Assembly: GCA_914767715.1 (NCBI GenBank)
Contig: OU612070.1
Location: 13,285,501 to 13,349,500 of the forward strand
From: Membranipora membranacea
Taxonomy: Eukaryota; Bryozoa; Gymnolaemata; Cheilostomatida; Membraniporidae
Reading direction: 5' to 3'
DNA: 64,000 bases
The first letter of the stretch is position 1. Each line of letters opens with the position of its first letter. Below, one piece after another: positions 23,301 to 37,300 of this stretch. The notes under the pieces are model-generated. The model saw only the letters and a program-made list of their open reading frames with translations. It ran no database searches and was not told the origin of the DNA. The translations under genes and the position numbers were made by a program.

Positions 23301-26300
23301 TCCAAAAATTATACCAAGGGAGGGTATCAAGCTTTTTTTTCGGCCAGATCAAAAAATAGATTTGCTTCTAACTAACCTCATAAGGAGGACCAACTCCTGC
23401 TCATCCCGAATCTGCAGACCGTTTGGCTCTGCGGCTTTTCGTTCTCCGTCAGCGTCCGTTTTAATTAGGGCCACTTTTGCTATAAAAAAACATGCCAAAC
23501 GGCGGCATCGAAAAATTAAATCTCTGTTGGATTCTTATCAAACTCCGACCAGTTCAAGCTCTTATTGCCCTCATTCAACACGCCGAATATTGGAATCCTC
23601 GGATTAACAGGGGGGTCACAACGCCGACTTGAAAATCCAAAAATTATACCAAGGGAGGGTATCATGCTTTTTTTTCGGCCAGATCAAAAAATAGATTTGC
23701 TTCTAACTAACCTCATAAGGAGGAGCAACTCCTGCTCATCCCGAATCTGCAGACCGTTTGGCTCTGCGGCTTTTTGTTCTCCGTCAGCGTCCGTTTTAAT
23801 TAGGGCCACTTTTGCTATAAAAAAAACATGCAAAACGGCAGCATCGAAAAATTAAATCATTGTTGGATTCTTATCAAACTCCGACCAGTTCAAGCTCTTA
23901 TTGCCCTCATTCAACACGCCGAATATTGGAATCCTCGGATTAACAGGGGGGTCAGAACGCTGTCTTGAAAATCCAAAAATTATACCAAGGGAGGGTATCA
24001 TGCTTTTTTTTCGGCCAGATCAAAAAATAGATTTGCTTCTAACTAACCTCATAAGGAGGAGCAACTCCTGCTCATCCCGAATCTGCAGACCGTTTGGCTC
24101 TGCGGCTCTTCGTTCTCCGTCAGCGTCCGTTTTAATTAGGGCCACTTTTGCTATAAAAAAACATGCCAAACGGCAGCATCGAAAATTAAACCTCTGTTGG
24201 ATTCTTATCAAACTCCGACCAGTTCAAGCTCTTATTGCCCTCATTCAACACGCCGAATATTGGAATCCTCGGATTAACAGGGGGGTCACAACGCTGACTT
24301 GAAAATCGTAAAATTATACCAAGGGAGGGTATCATGCTTTTTTTTCGGCCAGATCAAAAAATAGATTTGCTTCTAACTAACCTCATAAGGAGGAGCAACT
24401 CCTGCTCATCTCGAATCTGCAGACCGTTTGGCTCTGCGGCTTTTCGTTCTCCGTCAGCGTCCGTTTTAATTAGGGCCACTTTTGCTATAAAAAACATGTC
24501 AAACGGCAGCATCGAAAAATTAAATCTCTGTTGGATTCTTATCAAACTCCGACCAGTTCAAGCTCTTATTGCCCTCATTCAACACGCCGAATATTGGAAT
24601 CCTCGGATTAACAGGGGGGTCACAACGCTGACTTGAAAATCCAAAAATTATACCAAGGGAGGGTATCATGCCTTTTTTTCGGCCAGATCAAAAAATAGTT
24701 TTGCTTCTAACTAACCTCATAAGGAGGAGCAACTCCTGCTCATCTCGAATCTGCAGACCTTTTGTCTCTGCGGCTTTTCGTTCTCCGTCAGCGTCCGTTT
24801 TAATTAGGGCCACTTTTGCTATAAAAAAGCATGCCAAACGGCAGCATCGAAAAATTAAATCTCTGTTTGATTCTTATCAAACTCCGACCAGTTCAAGCTC
24901 TTATTGCCCTCATTCAACACGCCGAATATTGGAATCCTCGGATTAACAGGGGGGTCACAACGCTGACTTGAAAATCCAAAAATTATACCAAGGGAGGGTA
25001 TCAAGCTTTTTTTTCGGCCAGATCAAAAAATAGATTTGCTTCTAACTAACCTCATAAGGAGGACCAACTCCTGCTCATCCCGAATCTGCAGACCGTTTGG
25101 CTCTGCGGCTTTTCGTTCTCCGTCAGCGTCCGTTTTAATTAGGGCCACTTTTGCTATAAAAAAACATGCCAAACGGCAGCATCGAAAAATTAAATTTCTG
25201 TTGGATTCTTATCAAACTCCGACCAGTTCAAGCTCTTATTGCCCTCATTCAACACGCCGAATATTGGAATCCTCGGATCAACAGGGGGGTCACAACGCTG
25301 ACTTGAAAATCTAAAAATTATACCAAGGGAGGGTATCATGCTTTTTTTCGGCCAGATCAAAACATAGATTTGCTTCTAACTAACCTCATAAGGAGGAGCA
25401 ACTCCTGCCCATCCCGAATCTGCAGACCGTTTGGCTCTGCGGCTTTTGCTTCTCCGTCAGCGTCCGTTTTAATTAGGGCCACTTTTGCTATAAAAAAACA
25501 TGCCAAACGGCAGCATCGAAAAATTAAATCTCTGTTGGATTCTTATCAAACTCCGACCAGGTCAAGCTCTTATTGCCCTCATTCAACACGCCGAATATTG
25601 GAATCCTCGGATTAACAGGGGGGTCACAACGCTGACTTGAAAATCCAAAAATTATACCAAGGGAGGGTATCATGCTTTTTTTTCGGCCAGATCAAAAAAT
25701 AGATTTGCTTCTAACTAACCTCATAAGGAGGAGCAACTCCTGCTCATCCCGAATCTGCAGACCGTTTGGCTCTGCGGCTTTTCGTTCTCCGTCAGCGTCC
25801 GTTTTAATTAGGGCCACTTTTGCTATAAAAAAACATGCCAAACGGCAGCATCGAAAAATTAAATCTCTGTTTGATTCTTATCAAACACTGACCAGTTCAA
25901 GCTCTTATTGCCCTCATTCAACACGCCGAATATTGGAATCCTCGGATTAACAGGGGGGTCACAACGCTGACTTGAAAATCCAAAAATTATACCAAGGGAG
26001 GGTATCATGCTTTTTTTTCGGCCAGATCAAAAAATAGATTTGCTTCTAACTAACCTCATATGGAGGAGCAACTCCTGCTCATCCCGAATCTGCAGACCGT
26101 TTGGCTCTGCGGCTTTTCGTTCTCCGTTAGCGTCCGTTTTAATTAGGGCCACTTTTGCTATAAAAAAACATGCCAAACGGCAGCATCGAAAAATTAAATC
26201 TCTGTTGGATTCTTATCAAACTCCGACCAGTTCAAGCTCTATTGCCCTCATTCAACACGCCGAATATTGGAATCCTCGGATTAACAGGGGGGTCACAACG

Positions 26301-29300
26301 CTGACTTGAAAATCCAAAAATTATACCAAGGGAGGGTATCATGCTTTTTTTTCGGCCAGATCAAAAAATAGATTTGCTTCTAACTAACCTCATAAGGAGG
26401 AGCAACTCCTGCTCATCCCGAATCTGCAGACCGTTTGGCTCTGCGACTTTTCGTTCTCCGTCAGCGTCCGTTTTAATTAGGGCCACTTTTGCTATAAGAA
26501 AACATGCCAAGCGGCAGCATCGAAAAATTAAATCTCTGTTGGATTCTTATCAAACTCCGACCAGTTCAAGCTCTTATTGCCCTCATTCAACACGCCGAAT
26601 ATTGGAATCCTCGGATTAACAGGGGGGTCACAACGCTGACTTGAAAATCCAAAAATTATACCAAGGGAGGGTATCATGCTTTTTTTTCGGCCAGATCAAA
26701 AAATAGATTTGCTTCTAACTAACCTCATAAGGAGGAGCAACTCCTGCTCATCCCGAATCTGCAGACCGTTTGGCTCTGCGGCTTTTCGATCTCCGTCAGC
26801 GTCCGTTTTAATTAGGGCCACTTTTGCTATAAAAAAACATGCCAAACGGCAGCATCTAAAAATTAAATCTCTGTTGCATTCTTATCAAACTCCGACCAGT
26901 TCAAGCTCTTATGGCCCTCATTCAACACGCCGAATATTGGAATCCTCGGATTAACAGGGGGGTCACAACGCTGACTTGAAAATCCAAAAATTATACCAAG
27001 GGAGGGTATCATGCTTTTTTTTCGGCCAGATCAAAAAATAGATTTGCTTCTAACTAACCTCATAAGGAGGAGCAACTCCTGCTCATCCCGAATCTGCAGA
27101 CCGTTTGGCTCTGCGGCTTTTCGTTCTCCGTCAGCGTCCGATTTAATTAGGGCCACTTTTGCTATAAAAAAACATGCCAAACGGCAGCATCGAAAAATTA
27201 AATCTCTGTTGGATTCTTATCAAACTCCGACCAGTTCAAGCTCTTATTGCCCTCATTCAACACGCCGAATATCGGAATCCTCGGATTAACAGGGGGGTCA
27301 CAACGCTGACTTGAAAATCCAAAAATTATACCAAGGGAGGGTATCATGCTTTTTTTTCGGCCAGATCAAAAAATAGATTTGCTTCTAACTAACCTCATAA
27401 GGAGGAGCAACTCCTGCTCATCTCGAATCTGCAGACCGTTTGGCTCTGCGGCTTTTCGTTCTCCGTCAGCGTCCGTTTTAATTAGGGCCACTTTTGCTAT
27501 AAAAAAACATGCCAAACGGCAGCATTGAAAAATTAAATCTCTGTTGGATTCTTATCAAACTCCGACCAGTTCAAGCTCTTATTGCCCTCATTCAACACGC
27601 CGAATATTGGAATCCTCGGATTAACAGGGGGGTCACAACGCTGACTTGAAAGTCCAAAAATTATACCAAGGGAGGGTATCATGCTTTTTTTTCGGCCAGA
27701 TCAAAAAATAGATTTGCTTCTAACTAACCTCATAAGGAGGAGCAACTCCTGCTCATCCCGAATCTGCAGACCGTTTGGCTCTGCGGCTTTTCGTTCTCCG
27801 TCAGCGTCCGTTTTAATTAGGGCCACTTTTGCTATAAAAAAACATGCCAAACGGCAGCATCGAAAAATTAAATCTCTGTTGGATTCTTATCAAACTCCGA
27901 CCAGTTCAAGCTCTTATTGCCCTCATTCAACACGCCGAATATTGGAATCCTCGGATTAACAGGGGGGTCACAACGCTGACTTGAAAATCCAAAAAGTTAT
28001 ACCAAGGGAGGGTATCATGCTTTTTTTTGGCCAGATCAAAAAATAGATTTGCTTCTAACTAACCTCATAAGGAGGAGCAACTCCTGCTCATCTCGAATCT
28101 GCAGACCGTTTGGCTCTGCGGCTTTTCGTTCTCCGTCAGCGTCCGTTTTAATTAGGGCCACTTTTGCTATAAAAAAACATGCCAAACAGCAGCATTGAAA
28201 AATTAAATCTCTGTTGGATTTTTATCAAACTCCGACCAGTTCAAGCTCTTATTGCCCTCATTCAACACGCCGAATATTGGAATCCTCGGATTAACAGGGG
28301 GGTCACAACGCTGACTTCAAAATCCAAAAATTATACCAAGGGAGGGTATCATGCTTTTTTTTCAGCCAGATCAAAAAATAGATTTGCTTCTAACTAACCT
28401 CATAAGGAGGAGCAACTCCTGCTCATCTCGAATCTGCAGACCGTTTGGCTCTGCGGCTTTTCGTTCTCCGTCAGCGTCCGTTTTAATTAGGGCCACTTTT
28501 GCTATAAAAAAACATGCCAAAGGCAGCATCGAAAAATTAAATCTCTGTTGGATTCTTATCAAACTCCGACCAGTTCAAGCTCTTATTGCCCTCATTCAAC
28601 ACGCCAAATATTGGAATCCTCGGATTAACAGGGGGGTCACAACGCTGACTTGAAAATCCAAAAATTATACCAAGGGAGGGTATCATGCTTGTTTTTCGGC
28701 CAGATCAAAAAATAGATTCGCTTCTAACTAACCTCATAAGGAGGAGCAACTCCTGCTCATCTCGAATCTGCAGACCGTTTGGCTCTGCGGCTTTTCGTTC
28801 TCCGTCAGCGGCCGTTTTAATTAGGGCCACTTTTGCTATAAAAAAACATGCCAAACGGCAGCATCGAAAAATTAAATCTCTGTTGGGTTCTTATCAAACT
28901 CCGACCAGTTCAAGCTCTTATTGCCCTCATTCAACACGCCGAATATTGGAATCATCGGATTAACAGGGGGGTCACAACGCTGACTTGAAAATCCAAAAAT
29001 TATACCAAGGGAGGGTATCATGCATTTTTTTCGGCCAGATCAAAAAATAGATTTGCTTCTAACTAACCTCACGAGGAGGAGCAACTCCTGCTCATCCCGA
29101 ATCTGCAGACCGTTTGGCTCTGCGGCTTTTCGTTCTCTGTCAGCGCCCGTTTTAATTAGGGCCACATTTGCTATAAAAAAACATGCCAAACGGCAGCATC
29201 GAAAAATTAAATCTCTGTTGGATTCTTATCAAACTCCGACCAGTTCAAGCTCTTATTGCCCTCATTCGACACGCCGAACATTTGAATCCTCGGATTAACA

Positions 29301-32300
29301 GGGGGGTCACAACGCTGACTTGAAAATCCAAAAATTATACCAAGGGAGGGTATCATGCTTTTTTTTCGGCCAGATCAAAAAATAGATTTGCTTCTAACTA
29401 ACCTCATAAGGAGGAGCAACTCCTGCTCATCTCGAATTTGCAGACCGTTTGGCTCTGCGGCTTTTCGTTCTCCGTCAGCGTCCGTTTTAATTAGGGCCAC
29501 TTTTGCTATAAAAAAACATGCCAAACGGCAGCATCGAAAAATTAAAACTCTGTTGGATTTTTATCAAACTCCGACCAGTTCAACCTCTTATTGCCCTCAT
29601 TCAACACGCCGAACATTGGAATACTCGGATTAACAGGGGGGTCACAACGCTGACTTGAAAATCCAAAAATTATACCAAGGGAGGGTATCATGCTTTTTTT
29701 TCGGCCAGATCAAAAAATAGATTTGCTTCTAACTAACCTCATAAGGAGGAGCAACTCCTGCTCATCCCGAATCTGCAGACCGTTTGGCTCTGCGGCTTTT
29801 TGTCCTCCGTCAGCGTCCGCTTTAATTAGGGCCACTTTTGCTATAAAAAAACATGCCAAACGGCAGCATCGAAAAATTAAATCTCTGTTGGATTCTTATC
29901 AAACTCCGACCAGTTCAAGCTCTTATTGCCCTCATTCAACACGCCGAATATTGGAATCCTCGGATTAACAGGGGGGTTACAAGGCTGACTTGAAAATCCA
30001 AAAATTATATCAAGGGAGGGTATCATGCTTTTTTTTCGGCCAGATCAAAAAATAGATTTGCTTCTAACTAACCTCATAAGGAGGAGCAACTCCTGCTCAT
30101 CTCGAATCTGCAGACCGTTTGGCTCTGCGGCTTTTCGTTCTCCGTCAGCGTCCGTTTTAATTAGGGCCACTTTTGCTATAAAAAAACATGCCAAACGGCA
30201 GCATCGAAAAATTAAATCTCTGTTGGATTCTTATCAAACTCCGACCAGTTCAAGCTCTTATTGCCCTCATCCAACACGCCGAATATTGGAATCCTCGGAT
30301 TAACAGGGAGGTCACAACGCTGACTTGAAAATCCAAAAATTATACCAAGGGAGGGTATCATGCTTTTTTTTCGGCCAGATCAAAAAATAGATTTGCTTCT
30401 AACTAACCTTATAAGGAGGAGCAACTCCTGCTCATCCCGAATCTGCAGACCGTTTGGCTCTGCGGCTTTTCGTTCTCCGTCAGCGTCAGTTTTAATTAGG
30501 GCCACTTTTGCTATAAAAAAACATGCCAAACGGCAGAATCGAAAAATTACATCTCTGTTTGATTCTTATCAAACTCCGACCAGTTCAAGCTCTTATTGCC
30601 CTCATTCAACACGCCGAATATTGGAACCCTCGGATTAACAGGGGGGTCACAACGCTGACTTGAAAATCCAAAAATTATACCAAGGGAGGGTATCATGCTT
30701 TTTTTTCGGCCAGATCAAAAAATAGATTTGCTTCTAACTAACCTCATAAGGAGGAGCAACTCCTGCTCATCTCGAATCTGCAGACCGTTTGGCTCTGCGG
30801 CTTTTCGTTCTCCGTCAGCGTCCGTTTTAATTAGGGCCACTTTTGCTATAAAAAAACATGCCAAACGGCAGCATCGAAAAATTAAATCTCTGTTGGATTC
30901 TTATCAAACTCCGACCAGTTCAAGCTCTTATTGCCCTCATTCAACACGCCGAATATTGGAATCCTCGGATTAAAAGGGGGGTCACAACGCTGACTTTAAA
31001 ATCCAAAAATTATACCAAGGGAGGGTATCATGCTTTTTTTTCGGCCAGATCAAAAAATAGATTTGCTTCTAACTAACCTCATAAGGAGGAGCAACTCCTG
31101 CTCATCTCGAATCTGCAGACCGTTTGGCTCTGCGGCTTTTCGTTCTCCGTCAGCGTCCGTTTTAATTAGGGCCACTTTTGCTATAAAAAAACATGCCAAA
31201 CAGCAGCATTGAAAAATTAAATCTCTGTTGGATTTTTATCAAACTCCGACCAGTGCAAGCTCTTATTGCCCTCATTCAACACGCCGAATATTGGAATCCT
31301 CGGATTAACAGGGGGGTCACAACGCTGACTTGAAAATCCAAAAATTATACCAAGGGAGGGTATCATGCTTTTTTTTCGGCCAGATCAAAAAATAGATTTG
31401 CTTCTAACTAACCTCATAAGGAGGAGCAACTCCTGCTCATCCCGAATCTGCAGACCGTTTGGCTCTGCGGCTTTTCGTTCTCCGTCAGCGTCCGTTTTAA
31501 TTAGGGCCACTTTTGCTATAAAAAAACATGCCAAACGGCAGCATCGAAAAATTAAATCTCTGTTGGATTCTTATCAAACTCCGACCAGTTCAAGCTCTTA
31601 TTGCCCTCATTCAACACGCCGAACATTGGAATCCTCGCATTAACAGGGGGTCACAACGCTGACTTGAAAATCCAAAAAGTTATACCAAGGGAGGGTATCA
31701 TGCTTTTTTTTGGCCAGATCAAAAAATAGATTTGCTTCTAACTAACCTCATAAGGAGGAGCAACTCCTGCTCATCTCGAATCTGCAGACCGTTTGGCTCT
31801 GCGGCTTTTCGTTCTCCGTCAGCGTCCGTTTTAATTAGGGCCACTTTTGCTATAAAAAAACATGCCAAAAGGCAGCATCGAAAAATTAAATCTCTGTTGG
31901 ATTCTTATCAAACTCCGACCAGTTCATGCTCTTATTGCCCTCATTCAACACGCCGAATATTGGAATCCTCGGATTAACAGGGGGGTCACAACGCTGACTT
32001 GAAAATCCAAAAATTATACCAAGGGAGGGTATCATGCTTTTTTTTCGGCCAGATCAAAAAATAGATTTGCTTCTAACTAACCTCATAAGGAGGAGCAACT
32101 CCTGCTCATCTCGAATCTGCAGACCGTTTGGCTCTACGGCTTTTCGTTCTCCGTCAGCGTCCGTTTTAATTAGGGCCACTTTTGCTATAAAAAAACATGC
32201 CAAACGGCAGCATCGAAAAATTAAATCTCTGTTGGATTCTTATCAAACTCCGACCAGTTCAAGCTCTTATTGCCCTCATTCAACACGCCGAATATTGGAA

Positions 32301-34118
32301 TCCTCGGATTAACAGGGGGGTCACAACGCTGACTTGAAAATCCAAAAATTATACCAAGGGAGGGTATCATGCTTTTTTTTCGGCCAGATCAAAAAATAGA
32401 TTTGCTTCTAACTAACCTCATGAGGAGGAGCAACTCCTGCTCATCCCGAATCTGCAGACCGTTTGGCTCTGCGGCCTTTCGTTCTCCGTCTGCGTCCGTT
32501 TTAATTAGGGCCACTTTTGCTATAAAAAACATGCCAAACGGCAGCATCGAAAAATTAAATCTCTGTTGGATTCTTATCAAACTCCGACCAGTTCAAGCTC
32601 TTATTGCCCTCATTCACCACACCGAATATTGGAATCCTCGGATTAACAGGGGGGTCACAACGCTGACTTGAAAATCTAAAAATTATACCAAGGGAGGGTA
32701 TCATGCTTTTTTTTCGGCCAGATCAAAAAATAGATTTGCTTCTAACTAACCTCATAAGGAGGAGCAACTCCTGCTCATCCAGAATCTGCAGACCGTTTGG
32801 CTCTGCGGCTTTTCGTTCTCCGTCAGCGTCCGTTTTAATCAGGGCCACTTTTGCTATAAAAAAACATGCCAAACGGCAGCATCGAAAAATTAAATCTCTG
32901 TTGGATTCTTATCAAACTCCAACCAGTTCAAGCTCTTATTGCCCTCATTCAACACGCCGAATATTGGAATCCTCGGATTAACAGGGGGGTCACAACGCTG
33001 ACTTGAAAATCCAAAAATTATACCAAGGGAGGGTATCATGCTTTTTTTTGGCCAGATCAAAAAATAGATTTGCTTCTAACTAACCTCATAAGGAGGAGCA
33101 ACTCCTGCTCATCTCGAATCTGCAGACCGTTTGGCTCTGCGGCTTTTCGTTCTCCGTCAGCGTCCGTTTTAATTAGGGCCACTTTTGCTATAAAAAAACA
33201 TGCCAAAAGGCAGCATCGAAAAATTAAATCTCTGTTGGATTCTTATCAAACTCCGACCAGTTCATGCTCTTATTGCCCTCATTCAACACGCCGAATATTG
33301 GAATCCTCGGATTAACAGGGGGGTCACAACGCTGACTTGAAAATCCAAAAATTATACCAAGGGAGGGTATCATGCTTTTTTTTCGGCCAGATCAAAAAAT
33401 AGATTTGCTTCTAACTAACCTCATAAGGAGGAGCAACTCCTGCTCATCTCGAATCTGCAGACCGTTTGGCTCTACGGCTTTTCGTTCTCCGTCAGCGTCC
33501 GTTTTAATTAGGGCCACTTTTGCTATAAAAAAACATGCCAAACGGCAGCATCGAAAAATTAAATCTCTGTTGGATTCTTATCAAACTCCGACCAGTTCAA
33601 GCTCTTATTGCCCTCATTCAACACGCCGAATATTGGAATCCTCGGATTAACAGGGGGGTCACAACGCTGACTTGAAAATCCAAAAATTATACCAAGGGAG
33701 GGTATCATGCTTTTTTTTCGGCCAGATCAAAAAATAGATTTGCTTCTAACTAACCTCATAAGGAGGAGCAACTCCTGCTCATCCCGAATCTGCAGACCGT
33801 TTGGCTCTGCGGCTTTTCGTTCTCCGTCAGCATCCGTTTTAATTAGGGCCACTTTTGCTATAACAAAACATGCCAAACGGCAGCATCGAAAAATTAAATC
33901 TCTGTTGGATTCTTATCAAACTCCGACCAGTTCAAGCTCTTATTGCCATCATTCAACACGCCGAATATTGGAATCCTCGGATTAACAGGGGGGTCACAAC
34001 GCTGACTTGAAAATCCAAAAATTATACCAAAGGAGGGTATCATGCTTTTTTTTCGGCCAGATCAAAAAATAGATTTGCTTCTAACTAGCCTCATAAGGAG
34101 GAGCAACTCCTGCTCATC
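19423..34118. repeat. Higher-order block, second copy
   Basis: This copy carries the same ordered set of variants as 1-15031 but lacks one 335-bp unit, the one starting at 1230 in the first copy. Beyond that, the only difference I found in the stretches compared is an A at 20558 (GCCATC) where the first copy has C at 1136. The homology actually starts upstream of 19423 but cannot be paired because the first copy runs off the window. Such identity between rare-variant strings implies a recent duplication or a collapse or duplication in assembly. Confidence 0.93.
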
Positions 34119-34376
34119 TCGAATCTGCAGACCGTTTGGCTCTACGGCTTTTCGTTCTCCGTCAGCGTCCGTTTTAATTAGGGCCACGTTTGCTATAAAA
34201 AAACATGCCAAACGGCAGCATCGAAAAATTAAATCTCTGTTGGATTCTTATCAAACTCCGACCAGTTCAAGCTCTTATTGCCCTCATTCAACACGCCGAA
34301 TATTGGAATCCTCGGATTAACAGGGGGGTCACAACGCTGACTTGAAAATCCAAAAATTATATCAAGGGACGGTATC
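34042..34376. repeat. Chimeric satellite unit at the block junction
   Basis: The first ~77 bases match unit 14955, including the AACTAGCCTC variant. From 34119 the unit follows the type seen at 32034 and 33372 (CATCTCG plus GGCTCTACGG), with one private change, CCACGTTTGC. This intra-unit switch marks the right end of homology between the two large block copies. Confidence 0.85.
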
Positions 34377-37300
34377 ATGCTTTTTTTTCGGCCAGATCAA
34401 AAAATAGATTTGCTTCTAACTAACCTCATAAGGAGGAGCAACTCCTGCTCATCCCGAATTTGCAGACCGTTTGGCTCTGCGGCTTTTCGTTCTCCGTCAG
34501 CGTCCGTTTTAATTAGGGCCACTTTTGCTATAAAAAAACATGCCAAACGGCAGCATCGAAAAATTAAATCTCTGTTGGATTCTTATCAAACTCCGAACAG
34601 TTCAAGCTCTTATTGCCCTCATTCAACACGCCAAATATTGGAATCATCGGATTAACAGGGGGGTCACAACGCTGACTTGAAAATCCAATAATTATACCAA
34701 GGGAGGGTATCATGCATTTTTTTCGGCCAGATCAAAAAATAGATTTGCTTCTAACTAACCTCATGAGGAGGAGCAACTCCTGCTCATCCCGAATCTGCAG
34801 ACCGTTTGGCTCTGCGGCTTTTCGTTCTCCGTCAGCGTCCGTTTTAATTAGGGCCACTTTTGCTATAAAAAAACATGCCAAACGGCAGCATCGAAAAATT
34901 AAATCTCTGTTGGATTCTTATCAAACTCCGACCAGTTCAAGCTCTTATTGCCCTCATTCAACACGCCGAATATTGGAATCCTCGGATTAACAGGGGGGTC
35001 ACAACGCTGACTTGAAAATCCAAAAATTATACCAAGGGAGGGTATCATGCTTTTTTTTCAGTCAGATCAAAAAATAGATTTGCTTCTAACTAACCTCATA
35101 AGGAGGAGCAACTCCTGCTCATCTCGAATCTGCAGACCGTTTGGCTGTGCGGCTTTTCGTTCTCCGTCAGCGTCCGTTTTAATTAGGGCCACTTTTGCTA
35201 TAAAAAAACATGCCAAACGGCAGCATCGAAAAATTAAATCTCTGTTGGATTCTTATCAAACTCCGACCAGTTCAAGCTCTTATTGCCCTCATTCAACACG
35301 CCGAATATTGGAATCCTCGGATTAACAGGGGGGTCACAACGCTGACTTGAAAATCCAAAAATTATACCAAGGGAGGGTATCATGCTTTTTTTTCGGCCAG
35401 ATCAAAAAATAGATTTGCTTCTAACTAACCTCATAAGGAGGAGCAACTCCTGCTCATCCCGAATCTGCAGACCGTTTGGCTCTGCGGCTTTTTGTTCTCC
35501 GTCAGCGTCCGCTTTAATTAGGGCCACTTTTGCTATAAAAAAACATGCCAAACGGCAGCATCGAAAAATTAAATCTCTGTTGGATTCTTATCAAACTCCG
35601 ACCAGTTCAAGCTCTTATTACCCTCATTCAACACGCCGAATATTGGAATCCTCGGATTAACAGGGGGGTTACAACGCTGACTTGAAAATCCAAAAATTAT
35701 ACCAAGGGAGGGGATCATGCTTTTTTTTCGGCCAGATCAAAAAATAGATTTGCTTCTAACTAACCTCATAAGGAGGACCAACTCCTGCTCATCCCGAATC
35801 TGCAGACCGTTTGGCTCTGCGGCTTTTCGTTCTCCGTCAGCGTCCGTTTTAATTAGGGCCACTTTTGCGATAAAAAAACATGCCAAACGGCAGCATCGTA
35901 AAATTAAAACTCTGTTGGATTCTTATCAAACTCCGACCAGTTCAAGCTCTTATTGCCCTCATTCAACACGCCGAATATTGGAATCCCCGGATTAACAGGG
36001 GGGTCACAACGCTGACTTGAAAATCCAAAAATTATACCAAGGGAGGGTATCATGCTTTTTTTCGGCCAGATCAAAAAATAGATTTGCTTCTAACTAACCT
36101 CATAAGGAGGAGCAACTCCTGCTCATCTCGAATCTGCAGACCGTTTGGCTCTACGGCTTATCGTTCTCCGTCAGCGTCCGTTTTAATTAGGGCCACTTTT
36201 GCTATAAAAAAACATGCCAAACGGCAGCATCGAAAAATTAAATCTCTGTTGGATTCTTATCAAACTCCGACCAGTTCAAGCTCTTATTGCCCTCATTCAA
36301 CACGCCGAACATTGGAATCCTCGGATTAACAGGGGGGTCACAACGCTGACTTGAAAATCCAAAAATTATACCAAGGGAGGGTATCATGCTTTTTTTTCGG
36401 CCAGATCAAAAAATAGATTTGCTTCTAACTAACCTCATAAGGAGGAGCAACTCCTGCTCATCCCGAATCTGCAGACCGTTTGGCTCTGCGGCTTTTCGTT
36501 CTCCGTCTGCGTCCGCTTTAATTAGGGCCACTTTTGCTATAAAAAAACATGCCAAACGGCAGCATCGAAAAATTAAATCTCTGTTGGATTCTTATCAAAC
36601 TCCGACCAGTTCAAGCTCTTATTGCCCTCATTCAACACGCCGAATATTGGAATCCTCGGATTAACAGGGGGGTCACAACGCTGACTTGAAAATCCAAAAA
36701 TTATATCAAGGGAGGGTATCATGCTTTTTTTTCGGCCAGATCAAAAAATAGATTTGCTTCTAACTAACCTCATAAGGAGGAGCAACTCCTGCTCATCTCG
36801 AATCTGCAGACCGTTTGGCTCTGCGGCTTTTCGTTCTCCGTCAGCGTCCGTTTTAATTAGGGCCACTTTTGCTATAAAAAAACATGCCAAACGGCAGCAT
36901 CGAAAAATTAAATCTCTGTTGGATTCTTATCAAACTCCGACCAGTTCAAGCTCTTATTCCCCTCATTCAACACGCCGAATATTGGAATCCTCGGATTAAC
37001 AGGGGGGTCACAACGCTGACTTGAAAATCCAAAAATTATACCAAGGGAGGGTATCATGCTTTTTTTTCGGCCAGATCAAAAAATAGATTTGCTTCTAACT
37101 AACCTCATAAGGGGGAGCAACTCCTGCTCATCTCGAATCTGCAGACCGTTTGGCTCTGCGGCTTTTCGTTCTCCGTCAGCGGCCGTTTTAATTAGGGCCA
37201 CTTTTGCTATAAAAAAACATGCCAAACGGCAGCATCGAAAAATTAAATCTCTGTTGGATTCTTATCAAACTCCGACCAGTTCAAGCTCTTATTGCCCTCA

